64,000 bases of DNA from Acidimicrobiales bacterium (GCA_030748555.1 JASMLT010000003.1:1-64000), one strand, 5' to 3'; positions 28,804 through 40,029 are shown, counted from the stretch's first letter. Notes: generated by a model not told the origin, from the sequence alone. Numbers and translations: made by a program.

Positions 28804-30336
28804 ATGGAGATACCACTAACCCTTATCGACTATCTCAGAAGAGCTGAACTGGTATACGGAGATCAAATTGCCGTAGTCGATGAACCTGATCAGCCAGCAA
28901 GCCCTTTAAGCAAGCTCACATATAAAGAACTTGGTCGATCAGCCCAGAGTTTGGCTGCAGGACTTGACGAGCTTGGAATTGAACTAGGTGCGCGAGTAGC
29001 AATAGTTTCACAAAATTCTGCGAGGATGCTTATCTTTCTATTTGGAACAAGCGCATTTGGCAGAGTCGGGGTTCCAATAAACTTCAGACTTAATAAAGAA
29101 GAGGTTGCTTACATAGTTGAACATTCAGGTGCGGAAGTTCTTCTGATCGACCCTGAGCTTAAAGAGGATCTTGCAGATATAAATGTGAAACATTTGTTTG
29201 TTTTGGGTGAAGAATCCGACCACTTATTTGAAAACGCAAATACTCCGAAACCGTGGATACCAGATGAAAATGCCACGGCAACGATCAATTATACGAGTGG
29301 TACCACTGCCCGTCCCAAGGGCGTAGAAATGACACATAGAAACTTGTGGCTGAATGCTGCAGTCTTTGGCTGGCAAACTGGTGTCGACCATCGCGAGATT
29401 TACTTGCACACACTTCCCATGTTCCACTGCAACGGATGGGGAATGCCTTATGCAATTACTGGAATGGGAGGCAGGCATATCGTCCTAAGAAAGGTAGACG
29501 GTTTGGAGATTCTAAAACGCATCGCAGAACATAAAGTCACTCTGCTTTGCGGCGCTCCGGCTGTAATAGCATCAATTCTCGAAGCTGCTACTGAATGGGA
29601 TGGAAAAATTCCCGGTAACGGAACGATGCGAATAGTTGTTGCTGGGGCCCCACCGCCAACCAAAACAATAGAAAGAGTTGAAACAGAACTTGGATGGGAA
29701 TTCATTCAAATCTATGGCTTAACAGAAACAGCTCCATTCGTAACAATGAATCGCACTCGCCCAGAATGGGATGATAAGACAGCTCAAGAAAGAGCTATTT
29801 TACTTTCAAGTGCCGGAAGTCCAGCACTTGGTATTGACCTCTCCACTTCGCCAGACGGTGAACTTTTGGTACGAGGTAACCATGTTCTGAAAAGTTACTG
29901 GAAGCAACCTGAAGCAACAGACCAGGCACTGGCAGACGGATGGTTCCACACTGGCGACGGAGCAACACTAGGAAAAGATGAATACGTAACAATAACTGAC
30001 CGAAAAAAAGATGTGATAATTTCCGGCGGTGAAAATATTTCATCAATTGAAGTGGAAGATGTTCTTTTCTCTCACCCATCAGTCGCTGAAGTTGCTGTAA
30101 TAGGAGTGCCAGACGAAAAATGGGGCGAAACTGTTAAAGCCCTTGTCGTGCTTACAGAAAACAACTCAACAGATGAACAGACATTAATTTCTTATTGCCG
30201 AGAAAACCTTGCACATTACAAATGTCCAACTTCAGTCGACTTTCTTGAAGAACTAGCGAGAACTACCACTGGGAAACTTCAGAAATTTAAACTGCGAGAG
30301 CCTTACTGGAAAGACATGAAGAAGCAAATTAACTAA
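28804..30336 (+). CDS. AMP-dependent acyl-CoA synthetase
   Basis: INYTSGTTARPKGVEMTHRN, GWFHTGDGATLGKDEYVTITDRKKDVIISGGENISS. Confidence 0.92.
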   Translation: MEIPLTLIDYLRRAELVYGDQIAVVDEPDQPASPLSKLTYKELGRSAQSLAAGLDELGIELGARVAIVSQNSARMLIFLFGTSAFGRVGVPINFRLNKEEVAYIVEHSGAEVLLIDPELKEDLADINVKHLFVLGEESDHLFENANTPKPWIPDENATATINYTSGTTARPKGVEMTHRNLWLNAAVFGWQTGVDHREIYLHTLPMFHCNGWGMPYAITGMGGRHIVLRKVDGLEILKRIAEHKVTLLCGAPAVIASILEAATEWDGKIPGNGTMRIVVAGAPPPTKTIERVETELGWEFIQIYGLTETAPFVTMNRTRPEWDDKTAQERAILLSSAGSPALGIDLSTSPDGELLVRGNHVLKSYWKQPEATDQALADGWFHTGDGATLGKDEYVTITDRKKDVIISGGENISSIEVEDVLFSHPSVAEVAVIGVPDEKWGETVKALVVLTENNSTDEQTLISYCRENLAHYKCPTSVDFLEELARTTTGKLQKFKLREPYWKDMKKQIN

Positions 30337-30504
30337 ATTGAAACCCTTTAAAATCAACCTTTTTGGAGTCTAGAACCTTACGAAAATATGAAATTTTTGC
30401 AGAAGTTGCCTCTGATGGCTTTCAGACATAGCGTTTATTTACCGTTAACGGTCGAATAGGAAAAACCTATTTGGATATCCCAGTTAATTGGAGGGGAATT
30501 ACTT

Positions 30505-31614
30505 ATGACCAGCAAGTTCGTGAAACTACTTGCGGTAGCACTAACCATTGGGGTTGTTGCAGCTGCTTGTGGTAGCGATGAAGAAGAAGCACCAGCGGCA
30601 GCACCTGCTACAACAGCAGCTGCCGCAACAGCGCAAGTTGAAATGGTTGCTGACGGAAGTCTTCTTGACACCGTTCAGGCCCGTGGAACCTTGCACTGTG
30701 GAGTAAGTGGAAGTGCGGTTGCATTCTCAGAAACTCAAGCTGACGGCTCAGTAACAGGCTTTGATGCCGACTACTGTCGTGCCGTAGCAGCTGCAGTTCT
30801 TGGAGATGCAAATGCAGTTAAGTTCACTGCTCTAACAGCATCAGAGCGTTTCACCGCCGTACAGAGTGGTGATGTTGACGTGTTGATGCGTAACACAACT
30901 TGGACTCAAAGCCGTGATACCGATGTCGGTATGGACTTTGGACCAACAACTTATTATGACGGACAGCAGCTTATGGGACGCGCTTCCGATGGGTTTACAG
31001 CAAACTCAGGAGCCGCTGACCTTGAAGGCGCAGTCGTCTGCACAAACGCAGGAACAACCACTGAAAAGAATGTTTCTGAATACGCAAAACTCGCAGGTGT
31101 AAATATCGAACTTAAAACATTCGAAACAAGCGATGAATACTGGCAAGGATTTATCGACGGGGCTTGTGATATTTCAACCACTGACGGATCGGCTCTCGTG
31201 GGTCGTAAAGTCAAACAGCAACCTGCTGATGAGGAATGGGTAATTTTCCCAGCTACTCCAATATCCAAGGAGCCTCTAGGACCTACCTACGGTCAAAATG
31301 ACTCAAAGTGGGCAGACGCAATCAACTGGACTGTTTATGCAACAATCATTGCTGATGAATACGGAGTAAATCAGAGCAATGTAGGTGCAGGCTCCTCATA
31401 TGAAGGAGAGCTCCAACGTCTACTCGGTGGTGACGGTGAACTCCAGACCACTATGGGACTAAGCGCTGATGCTTTCCATCAAGTGATCAAACAAGTCGGT
31501 AACTACAGCGACATTTACAATAGAAACCTCAATCCAGTAGGTCTCTATCGTGACGGTTCCGCTAACGCCGGCTGGAAAGATGGTGGATTAATTTACGCTC
31601 CACCAGCACGATAA
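30505..31614 (+). CDS. Amino-acid ABC transporter substrate-binding protein
   Basis: Lipobox VVAAACGSD; GTLHCGVSG...GFDADYCRAVAAAVLGD. Confidence 0.92.
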   Translation: MTSKFVKLLAVALTIGVVAAACGSDEEEAPAAAPATTAAAATAQVEMVADGSLLDTVQARGTLHCGVSGSAVAFSETQADGSVTGFDADYCRAVAAAVLGDANAVKFTALTASERFTAVQSGDVDVLMRNTTWTQSRDTDVGMDFGPTTYYDGQQLMGRASDGFTANSGAADLEGAVVCTNAGTTTEKNVSEYAKLAGVNIELKTFETSDEYWQGFIDGACDISTTDGSALVGRKVKQQPADEEWVIFPATPISKEPLGPTYGQNDSKWADAINWTVYATIIADEYGVNQSNVGAGSSYEGELQRLLGGDGELQTTMGLSADAFHQVIKQVGNYSDIYNRNLNPVGLYRDGSANAGWKDGGLIYAPPAR

Positions 31615-31646
31615 GTAAAACTCTTATCTTTCAATAAAGTCCTAAT

Positions 31647-31673
31647 GGCCCAAGGTGAATTTCACCTTGGGCC
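31647..31673 (+). terminator. Strong hairpin between SBP and permease genes
   Basis: GGCCCAAGGTGA-ATT-TCACCTTGGGCC, perfect 12 bp, followed by TAAGGCTTTTT. Confidence 0.85.
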
Positions 31674-31757
31674 TAAGGCTTTTTGACTTATTACAGACAG
31701 ACCAGCATTTGCTATGCTTTCCATAATCCGGTCTCAAATTTGATTGAAAAGAAACCT

Positions 31758-33296
31758 ATGCAATCACCTGCAGAAGAAAAATCAAGCACACTAAAAGCAG
31801 TCTCACAAAGAGTGCCTTTATGGCGTGATGTAGTTGTCATTAAGTGGGTGACACAGTTAGGTCTACTAGCGGTGGTTGTAACTTCGCTATGGTTTTTAGC
31901 CGGGCAAGCCGGTGACAATCTTCAAGCTAGGAATATTAATACCGGTTTTGATTTTCTTGAGCGCCCTCCCGATATTCAACTAAGCGAAGGCATCGACACC
32001 TCACCCGCAACTGGCGGCAGAGCACTTTGGGTGGGCATGGTTAATACCTTGCGCATGGCAGTCGTAGGAATAGTTTTTGCAACTTTTCTTGGAGTTATAG
32101 TTGGGTTAGCTCGCCTCTCAAATAATTGGCTCATAAAGCGCCTTGCAGGCTTATGGATAGAAACTCTAAGAAATGTGCCTCTTCTCGTGCAAATGATCTT
32201 CTATTTTGCTGTTTTGACTGCCCTGCCCCGTGTGAGCCTAGAGTCGGGACCAATACATGGGTGGTTCCATGTGTCAAATAAGGGTATTTCAATGCCCAGA
32301 GTTTTTATATCTGATGGCTTCTACCAGTGGATCACTGTTGTTGCTGTTGGTTGCATTGCCGCATACTTCCTCAAAAAACAACGGGAGAAGAAACACGACT
32401 TGACAGGTGAAAACACACACGCTGCTTCTTGGGCATTTTTGACTGTCTGCACCTTTGCGATTATTGGAATTTTTGTTCACCCGATATTCAGTTTTGTGGG
32501 TGAAATATTCGCAGCTCTGGCCACTCTTTTTGAGAACATTCCGGCAACACTTATAAAGATTCTCATATCTTCAATTCTTATTTTTTTCGCCGCCCGCTGG
32601 ATTCGAAACTTCTTCGCCAGCCGTAGAAGTGCCACTGGACATCTTTCTTTAATCGATGACGATATTTTCAGAATGGTTTTTGTAGGGACCGGTGCCCTAA
32701 TAGCAATTATTGTTGTTATCAGCTGGACTGGAATATCTTCTTGGATCTTACATAGTGGCCGAGACCTCTTTCAGATGCTTGAGGCTAAATTCGAAGTAGA
32801 CGGCGCCGCTCGCCCGTTCGATGCCATGAAACCCGACATAGTCAAACCAGGAAAATTTGCAAACTACGGCAAAAACGGACTGACCATGGGTCCTGGATTC
32901 GCAGCGGTTTTCTTTGGTGTAGTTTTTTACACTTCCGCTTTTGTCGCAGAGATAATAAGGGGTGGGATTCTTGCTGTTCCGAAAGGACAAATCGAAGCAG
33001 GAAACGCTGTTGGGTTAAGCAGAAGCCAATCTCTTCGCCACATTGTCCTCCCTCAAGCAATAAGAATCATCCTTCCTCCCATGGGAAACCAGTATCTGAA
33101 CCTTACAAAAAATACATCCCTTGCGATAGCAGTCGGTTACAGTGACATAGTTCAAGTTGGTCAAACGGTTTACAACCAAACAGGCAAATCACTTCCTGTA
33201 ATGGCTATTTGGATGCTCTTCTATCTCACTTGTTCATTAACAATTTCTGTAATAGTCAACTACTACAACGTTCGGATGAAGATTGTGGAACGATGA
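31758..33296 (+). CDS. Amino-acid ABC transporter permease (AapQ-like, enlarged)
   Basis: Internal ATG of ORF 31683..33296; EAGNAVGLSRSQSLRHIVLPQAIRIILPPMGNQ motif. Confidence 0.88.
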   Translation: MQSPAEEKSSTLKAVSQRVPLWRDVVVIKWVTQLGLLAVVVTSLWFLAGQAGDNLQARNINTGFDFLERPPDIQLSEGIDTSPATGGRALWVGMVNTLRMAVVGIVFATFLGVIVGLARLSNNWLIKRLAGLWIETLRNVPLLVQMIFYFAVLTALPRVSLESGPIHGWFHVSNKGISMPRVFISDGFYQWITVVAVGCIAAYFLKKQREKKHDLTGENTHAASWAFLTVCTFAIIGIFVHPIFSFVGEIFAALATLFENIPATLIKILISSILIFFAARWIRNFFASRRSATGHLSLIDDDIFRMVFVGTGALIAIIVVISWTGISSWILHSGRDLFQMLEAKFEVDGAARPFDAMKPDIVKPGKFANYGKNGLTMGPGFAAVFFGVVFYTSAFVAEIIRGGILAVPKGQIEAGNAVGLSRSQSLRHIVLPQAIRIILPPMGNQYLNLTKNTSLAIAVGYSDIVQVGQTVYNQTGKSLPVMAIWMLFYLTCSLTISVIVNYYNVRMKIVER

Positions 33297-35125
33297 TGAA
33301 CTCAGCAAACTCTACTTCACAAGATCAATTCAGCTCCGACTCTTTAACAGATGTGTCTAAAAATGAACTCCCCCCAAAAGTGGCTGCTCTTTCTCCGACC
33401 GAATGGCTCAAAGCCAACCTTTTCTCTAATACTTTTAATTCAATCCTCACTGTCATCTCAACAGCAGCCATCCTTCTTATCATCCGTGGATTGCTTAGCT
33501 TCATTTTCAATCCTCTAAGACAATGGTCCGCTACCGCCACAAATATGCGCCTACTGATGACACAGGCCTACCCTGAGCATCAATATGCAAGAATTTGGGT
33601 GAGCCTCGGATTTTTACTTTTCCTCACAGGAATCTCTTTAGCTTTCTGGCGTGCAGGAAGGAGCGTCCAACTTTCTCAAGTAGGAAAACGGCTATTAGCA
33701 CTTGGAGCCTTCATACTTTTAGCAACTCTTTTAGCGCCATTCAGTAACAAGGCGACAATAATCTGGTTGATAATCGGAATCTTTATTGTAGGGATAGGTT
33801 TCTTGTTGAAACCCTCTCATGAAGACAAAACCGTCAGCTCCTTGACGCTGCTTTCAGGAGCTTTTCTTTTAGCTATTCTTTCTCTCTGGGTTATTCCTTA
33901 CGGCCATCACAGCTATTTATCAACCCGAACACCCAAGATTCTCGCTGAGCCTGGAACAGTGGCAATGACAACGAAACTGCCGTGGACAATAATGTTCGTG
34001 GTTGCTATGTGCTCATACTTTCTCGGCTCTTTCATTAGAGAGAAAATTGATGAGACCAGAAGTAAAGCTGTCCTTTCTGCGACTTGGCTGATTTCGCCAC
34101 TTTTTCTTCTTTTCTTGGTTCTAAGAGATCCAGACTTTGACACAGGACATCTTCTCTCAACAGATATACCTATATTCCTATTCTTCTCAATTGTCGGCTC
34201 AGTTCTTCTACTTTGGTTGACAAGACCAGATATTGGGGAGAAAGGAAGAGTGATCTCCGCCGCAATTCTTTTTGTTGGTTTTGCAACATTTTTATTCCAA
34301 ATGCTCATGATCGTAAGGATTCTCACTCTGGTGCTAGCTTTCTTCGCTCTAGCTGCACCAACCTTTAGCGGTCAGAAGCCGGCACGCATCAGGTACACCA
34401 AAGTATGGATTGCATCTATGGTTATTCTCTGTTGGTTGATTACAGCAATAAACACTCCTTCAACGGCAAAAGTTCCCGGCGATTTCTTCATTGGGGGTTT
34501 CGCCATCACATTGATGATCTTTTTCTTTACGATGGTTTTAGCTTTTCCTTTAGGAGTTCTATTAGCTCTTGCGAGAACCTCGAAGTTCCCTATTTTCCGG
34601 ATAATTTCAACTACTTTTATTGAATTCATCCGAGGTGTCCCTCTAATAACTATTCTCATCTTTTTTAGCGTGATGGTGCCCCTCTTTTTACCTGATGGTA
34701 TGGACCTAACAGAAATAGCTGCCGTAACCATCGCTTTCATAATTTTCGAAGCTGCATATTTAGCCGAAAATGTTAGAGGTGGACTGCAATCAGTCACACG
34801 AGGTCAACATGAAGCAGCTGAAGCAGTCGGAATGACAAATGCTCAAAAAACATTTTTCATAGTTCTCCCACAAGCTCTTAGAGTCGCGATTCCACCAATG
34901 GTGGGGCAGATTATCGCGACCTTCAAAGAAACGGGACTATTAGCGATAATAGGCATTTTCGATTTCCTATACATAGCTAGATCTGTAATTCCGGGACAGA
35001 CACAATACATGGGTAGCACGAGAGAGAACTTGTTATTCGTATCTCTGGTTTACCTAGTCATCTGTTTCGCCATGTCAAAAGCTAGTCAGCGGGTTGAGAA
35101 ACGCGTTGGGCTCGGCGAAAGGTAA
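33293..35125 (+). CDS. Amino-acid ABC transporter permease (AapM-like, enlarged)
   Basis: Internal ATG of ORF 33209..35125; EAAEAVGMTNAQKTFFIVLPQALRVAIPPMVGQ; long hydrophobic N-terminal region. Confidence 0.88.
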   Translation: MMNSANSTSQDQFSSDSLTDVSKNELPPKVAALSPTEWLKANLFSNTFNSILTVISTAAILLIIRGLLSFIFNPLRQWSATATNMRLLMTQAYPEHQYARIWVSLGFLLFLTGISLAFWRAGRSVQLSQVGKRLLALGAFILLATLLAPFSNKATIIWLIIGIFIVGIGFLLKPSHEDKTVSSLTLLSGAFLLAILSLWVIPYGHHSYLSTRTPKILAEPGTVAMTTKLPWTIMFVVAMCSYFLGSFIREKIDETRSKAVLSATWLISPLFLLFLVLRDPDFDTGHLLSTDIPIFLFFSIVGSVLLLWLTRPDIGEKGRVISAAILFVGFATFLFQMLMIVRILTLVLAFFALAAPTFSGQKPARIRYTKVWIASMVILCWLITAINTPSTAKVPGDFFIGGFAITLMIFFFTMVLAFPLGVLLALARTSKFPIFRIISTTFIEFIRGVPLITILIFFSVMVPLFLPDGMDLTEIAAVTIAFIIFEAAYLAENVRGGLQSVTRGQHEAAEAVGMTNAQKTFFIVLPQALRVAIPPMVGQIIATFKETGLLAIIGIFDFLYIARSVIPGQTQYMGSTRENLLFVSLVYLVICFAMSKASQRVEKRVGLGER

Positions 35126-35134
35126 GGTAACAAA

Positions 35135-35920
35135 ATGACTGACAACGAAACCAAATCTTCTGTTAGAGGAGACCGCGACCTTGCAAACGCGCAAGACATT
35201 ATCGTTTGTGAAGGAGTTTCAAAATGGTTCGGCGATTTCCAAGCTTTAAACAATGTTTCTGCGACGATTAAAGAACAGGAAGTTGTAGTTGTTTTAGGTC
35301 CTTCTGGTTCAGGAAAATCAACATGGATTAGATGCATAAACAGATTAGAACAACACCAAGAAGGTCGAATAATGGTTGACGGCGTTGAGCTTTCAAACGA
35401 CCTCCGAAATATAGAAAAAGTTAGATCAGAAGTCGGAATGGTTTTTCAAATGTTTAACCTTTTCCCGCATCTGACAGTCCGGGACAATATTAGCCTTGCT
35501 CCTATTTGGGTGAGAAAAAAACCAAGAGCTGAGGCTGAAGAACAAGCGTCGTCATTACTTGAGCGAGTTGGCATTCCGGAGCAGGCAGACAAATTCCCTG
35601 GACAACTTTCCGGAGGACAGCAGCAAAGGGTTGCTATCGCACGGGCATTAGCAATGGAACCAAAAATCATGCTTTTCGATGAACCTACATCAGCTTTAGA
35701 TCCGGAGATGATCAAAGAAGTTCTCGACGTGATGAAAGAACTTGCATTGTCTGGTATGACAATGATGGTCGTTACCCACGAAATGGGATTCGCAAAAGAA
35801 GTTGCTGACAAAATAATGTTCATGGAAGGTGGACAAATAGTCGAAACTGGAACACCTGAACACTTCTTCACTAATCCAACTGAAGAACGAACAAAACTAT
35901 TTCTTTCCCAAATACTTTAA
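35135..35920 (+). CDS. Amino-acid ABC transporter ATP-binding protein
   Basis: [47 protein letters not shown]. Confidence 0.95.
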   Translation: MTDNETKSSVRGDRDLANAQDIIVCEGVSKWFGDFQALNNVSATIKEQEVVVVLGPSGSGKSTWIRCINRLEQHQEGRIMVDGVELSNDLRNIEKVRSEVGMVFQMFNLFPHLTVRDNISLAPIWVRKKPRAEAEEQASSLLERVGIPEQADKFPGQLSGGQQQRVAIARALAMEPKIMLFDEPTSALDPEMIKEVLDVMKELALSGMTMMVVTHEMGFAKEVADKIMFMEGGQIVETGTPEHFFTNPTEERTKLFLSQIL

Positions 35921-35927
35921 ACGTCTC

Positions 35928-36830
35928 GTGAAAAGTTCACTAAACGTTGAACCGCTAACAGGGGTATTGGGAGCTCGCCTTTCAGGAATCGACCTTAAAT
36001 CTGGTATGGATAAGGAACTACTCGCATCACTCAGGGCTGCTATTTGCGAATTTGAAGTTGTCATAATACCCGATCAAAGTCTTACGCCTAAGCAACAAGT
36101 TGAATTCAGCCACCTACTTGGCCCTTATTCCCCTGTTCCTTTCGTGAAGCCAATAGATGAACATGCTGAAGTTATTAAAGTTGTTAAAGAAAGCACCGAA
36201 CCAGAAGCTTTCAACTTTGGAGGTGTCTGGCATAGCGATTTTTCCTTCCTTCCTATACCACCGGCATTTACAATCCTTTATGCAATCGACGTTCCATCTG
36301 CCGGTGGCGACACAGTTTGGGCTTCTAATACTGCGGCCTATTCTCAACTCGATGCCACAACTAAGAGCACCTTTAATTTAATAAACGGAATACATTCCGC
36401 AAGTGCCTCTTACTCCCCTGCTCAACAAGATCTTCATTCTCAACTGTCCAATATGACGATCGAAACCTCAGAAAAAGCTGAAGCTACACAAGAACACCCG
36501 CTGGTATGCAAGCATCCCGAAACTGGAAAACCTTCCCTTTTTTTCAATCCAACTTATGTTCGAGGGTTAAAGAGACGAATGGATTCAAGTGAACCAGCAC
36601 TTGAAACTGAAGAAGAAGGGAATTTAATGAAATGGCTGAGTCAGTGGACCACCGGAATCCAGTTCACATTCCGACACAAGTGGTCGCCTGGCGATCTTGT
36701 TATTTGGGATAACAGATCAACCCAACACATAGCTTTGAACGACTACAAAGGGGCAAGAAGAGAGTTGAATAGGACTACGGCAAGCGACTCAGTCCCACCT
36801 TCTCCATATCATAAACACCTCCGGTCATGA
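35928..36830 (+). CDS. TauD/TfdA family dioxygenase
   Basis: VWHSDFSF (HxD), WDNRSTQHIA. Confidence 0.9.
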   Translation: MKSSLNVEPLTGVLGARLSGIDLKSGMDKELLASLRAAICEFEVVIIPDQSLTPKQQVEFSHLLGPYSPVPFVKPIDEHAEVIKVVKESTEPEAFNFGGVWHSDFSFLPIPPAFTILYAIDVPSAGGDTVWASNTAAYSQLDATTKSTFNLINGIHSASASYSPAQQDLHSQLSNMTIETSEKAEATQEHPLVCKHPETGKPSLFFNPTYVRGLKRRMDSSEPALETEEEGNLMKWLSQWTTGIQFTFRHKWSPGDLVIWDNRSTQHIALNDYKGARRELNRTTASDSVPPSPYHKHLRS

Positions 36831-36835
36831 AATAT

Positions 36836-37705
36836 CTACTTTTCTGCTAGCAATTCTATAAGAGATGAGACATCAGATCTGCTATGACCTTTTTCTTGCA
36901 ACTCGGCGAAAAAGCTGTCAACCAGGGATGTGACCGGTAAATCAAAACCTATTCTTTCTGCTTCTTCAAAAACTATGCCGAAGTCCTTCCGCATCCAGTC
37001 AACTGCAAATCCGTGATCGAATTCCCCTGCAAGCATTGTTTCTGAACGATTGCTTAGGTACCAAGATGCAGATGCCCCTTGGCTGATTGCTTGTAGGGCT
37101 TTTTCAGTATCCAAATTTGAGCGTTTCGCGAATTCCAGTGCTTCTGACAAGCCTTGCAACAAACCTCCGATGCAAATCTGATTGACCATTTTTGTGAGTT
37201 GCCCATGACCCGAAGGGCCAACGAGAATAGAGATTTTTGAATAAACATCTATTACTGATTCAATCTTTGCAAACGCTTCTTGAGACCCTCCGCACATTAC
37301 ACTCAACTGGCCTGATTCAGCTCCTGCCTGACCTCCTGAGATGGGCGCATCTACAAAACCTACGCCCTTCTCTGTGCAAGCTTCTTCCAATTCTTTGGCT
37401 AGAAACGCTGAAGCAGTCGTATGGTCAACTAGAACAGATCCTGGTGTCATTCCTTCCAAAACACCAGATTCTCCATAAACAACTGACCTAACGTCATCAT
37501 CATTTCCGACACAGAGCATTACCACATCAGCACCCTGAGCCGCCTCACAAGGTGTAGCAGCTAAAGAGCCTCCATAAGCTTCCACCCATTTTTCGGCTTT
37601 AGAAACGGTGCGATTGTAAACCGTGGTTAGATTGCCGGCATTCTGTAGATAACCAGCCATTGGATATCCCATCACTCCCAAACCTATAAATGCACATGTT
37701 GGCAT
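36836..37705 (-). CDS. NAD(P)-dependent oxidoreductase, 3-hydroxyisobutyrate dehydrogenase family
   Basis: FIGLGVMGYPMAGYLQNAG, FVDAPISGGQAGAESG. Confidence 0.92.
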   Translation of the reverse strand: MPTCAFIGLGVMGYPMAGYLQNAGNLTTVYNRTVSKAEKWVEAYGGSLAATPCEAAQGADVVMLCVGNDDDVRSVVYGESGVLEGMTPGSVLVDHTTASAFLAKELEEACTEKGVGFVDAPISGGQAGAESGQLSVMCGGSQEAFAKIESVIDVYSKISILVGPSGHGQLTKMVNQICIGGLLQGLSEALEFAKRSNLDTEKALQAISQGASASWYLSNRSETMLAGEFDHGFAVDWMRKDFGIVFEEAERIGFDLPVTSLVDSFFAELQEKGHSRSDVSSLIELLAEK

Positions 37706-37816
37706 CTTTCCTCCTTTTTACTTTTAACTTTCAAATATCGACCCTAGGCTTTAATAGTTGCAAATCACTCATCATGAATGAACTTGCATTATGGACAATA
37801 ATTTAGGAGATAAATA

Positions 37817-38749
37817 ATGGGCAACCTCTGTGAAGGTCGTGTGGCTATCGTTACTGGAGCGGGAAGAGGCATTGGACGCGAACATGCACTCATGCTTGCA
37901 AACCAGGGTGCAAAAGTGGTCGTAAACGATTTGGGTGGCGATATGGATGGATCCGGCAGTGACCTTAGCCCCGCTCAAGAAGTAGTTAACGAAATCGTTG
38001 AAATGGGCGGCGAAGCTATCGTAAATGGTGCGAACGTAGCCGACTTTGCAGCTGCCGGTGAAATGGTTCAACAAGCAATTGACACCTGGGGGAGATTGGA
38101 TATTTTGATCAATAACGCGGGGATTTTGCGTGATCGAATGATTTTTTCAATGTCTGAAGATGACTTCGATGCTGTCATAAATGTTCACCTTAAAGGAACA
38201 TTCTCAACTGTTCACCACGCCTCAGTCTTCTGGCGAGAAACAGTTAAAGCTGGAGGTGAAGCTTTTGGGAGAATCATCAACACTTCTTCTCCTTCCGGTA
38301 TTTACGGCAATGTCGGTCAATCGAACTATGGCGCAGCTAAAGCTGGTATAGCAGCATTTTCTGTTATCACTGCAATGGAACTTGTCAAATACGGTGTGAC
38401 AGTCAACTGTCTTGCACCCGCAGCTTTCACGCGTATGACCGCTGACCTCCCGGGGATAGTAGGCACAGAAGAAGGTGCTGAAGAAGCAATGAGTCCAAGA
38501 TGGATTTCTGTAATAACTGCCTGGTTGTGCAGTGAAGCCGCTCAGAATGTCACGGGGAGAGTATTTGATGTTGTCGGAGAAAGACTTGGAATAGCCGAAC
38601 AATGGCATCTAGGACCGTCTGCTAAACAAACAGATGATCCTGAAGGACTCACTGACATTGTCAAGGAATTAATGAAGGATGCACAACTCAATCCTGATAT
38701 GGGTGGAATGCCGACAGAAGGACCTGGAAGGCCCAGCAAAGACATCTAA
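37817..38749 (+). CDS. SDR family oxidoreductase
   Basis: AIVTGAGRGIGREHA, INNAGILRD, SNYGAAKAG. Confidence 0.92.
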   Translation: MGNLCEGRVAIVTGAGRGIGREHALMLANQGAKVVVNDLGGDMDGSGSDLSPAQEVVNEIVEMGGEAIVNGANVADFAAAGEMVQQAIDTWGRLDILINNAGILRDRMIFSMSEDDFDAVINVHLKGTFSTVHHASVFWRETVKAGGEAFGRIINTSSPSGIYGNVGQSNYGAAKAGIAAFSVITAMELVKYGVTVNCLAPAAFTRMTADLPGIVGTEEGAEEAMSPRWISVITAWLCSEAAQNVTGRVFDVVGERLGIAEQWHLGPSAKQTDDPEGLTDIVKELMKDAQLNPDMGGMPTEGPGRPSKDI

Positions 38750-39987
38750 TGGCAATTGATTTCACACTTTCGCCTGAGCTGGAAGAAATACGGAATAACG
38801 TCCGTGGCTTTATTGAACGGGTAGTAAAACCCGGAGAAGAAATAATAGAAGGCTCAAATGGAACCGAACCGTTAAGCCCTAAAGACAGGATCGGCAAACT
38901 AATTGAAATGCGAAAAGAGGCTTTCGAAGAAGGCCTCTGGCTACCTCATATGCCAAAAGAATGGGGAGGAATGGAACTGGGACACGTGGCTATGGCTATG
39001 GTTCAGGCCGAAGCAGCGAAATCCTATTACGGTCCATGGGTGCTCAATTGCCAGGCTCCAGATGAGGGCAACATGCACACAATGTTGCATTGGGCTACAG
39101 ATGAGCAGAAAGAAAAATACCTGAAACCTCTTTGCAAGGGAACGGCCACTTCTTGTTTTGCTATGACTGAGCCTGAAGTAGCTGGATCAGACCCGACGCT
39201 TATTCAGACAAACGCCTATCAAGATGGTGAAGAGTGGATTATCAACGGTCATAAATGGTTCATTTCAAACGCTCATCGGGCAAATTTTGCAATCCTTATC
39301 GCCAGAACTGAAGATGATCCTGAACTACCACAAGCAGCAAACACAGCTTTCATTATCGATCTTCCATCTGATGGTTGGACTGAAGCAAGAGAAATTGAAA
39401 CAATGCACGGCTCAACAGGTCATTCTGAAATAGTTATTGAAGACCTTAGAGTTCACGACTCTCAGATGTTAGGTGGCAGGGGTCAAGGTCATTTACTTGG
39501 TCAATACCGTTTAGGCCCAGCTCGACTAGCACACTGTATGAGGTGGATTGCACAAGCAGAGATGGCACTTGACATGACAGTTAAAAGATCTCTGGAAAGA
39601 TACAGTCATGGGTCAATCCTGGCTGAAAAACAAGGAATTCAGTGGATGATCGCTGATTCTGCGATGGAACTTTACCAATGTAAATTAATGGTTCTACATG
39701 CCGCTTCGAAAATTGACAATGGAGATGATTTCAAATCAGAGGTTTCAATGGCGAAACACTTCGTCGCAAACAGCCTAAACCGGATAATAGACCGCGCCAT
39801 ACAGGTTCACGGTGCTCTCGGTTACTCAACAGACACCCCTCTAGCCCACATGTACCAACATGCAAGATGGTCCAGATTTGCCGACGGTGCTGATGAGATC
39901 CATCAGATGCGTATAGCTCAAAGAACAATAGCTGCCTTTAAGGATCACGGCTCGACTTCTTCAGCTACCGGAAACCTACCAATCTGA
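38749..39987 (+). CDS. Acyl-CoA dehydrogenase
   Basis: CFAMTEPEVAGSDPT, QVHGALGYSTDTPLAHMYQHARWSRFADGADEIHQ. Confidence 0.93.
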   Translation: MAIDFTLSPELEEIRNNVRGFIERVVKPGEEIIEGSNGTEPLSPKDRIGKLIEMRKEAFEEGLWLPHMPKEWGGMELGHVAMAMVQAEAAKSYYGPWVLNCQAPDEGNMHTMLHWATDEQKEKYLKPLCKGTATSCFAMTEPEVAGSDPTLIQTNAYQDGEEWIINGHKWFISNAHRANFAILIARTEDDPELPQAANTAFIIDLPSDGWTEAREIETMHGSTGHSEIVIEDLRVHDSQMLGGRGQGHLLGQYRLGPARLAHCMRWIAQAEMALDMTVKRSLERYSHGSILAEKQGIQWMIADSAMELYQCKLMVLHAASKIDNGDDFKSEVSMAKHFVANSLNRIIDRAIQVHGALGYSTDTPLAHMYQHARWSRFADGADEIHQMRIAQRTIAAFKDHGSTSSATGNLPI

Positions 39988-40029
39988 AAGTATTAATGCC
40001 CACTAAGTGAAATAAACAAGGAGAAAAAA

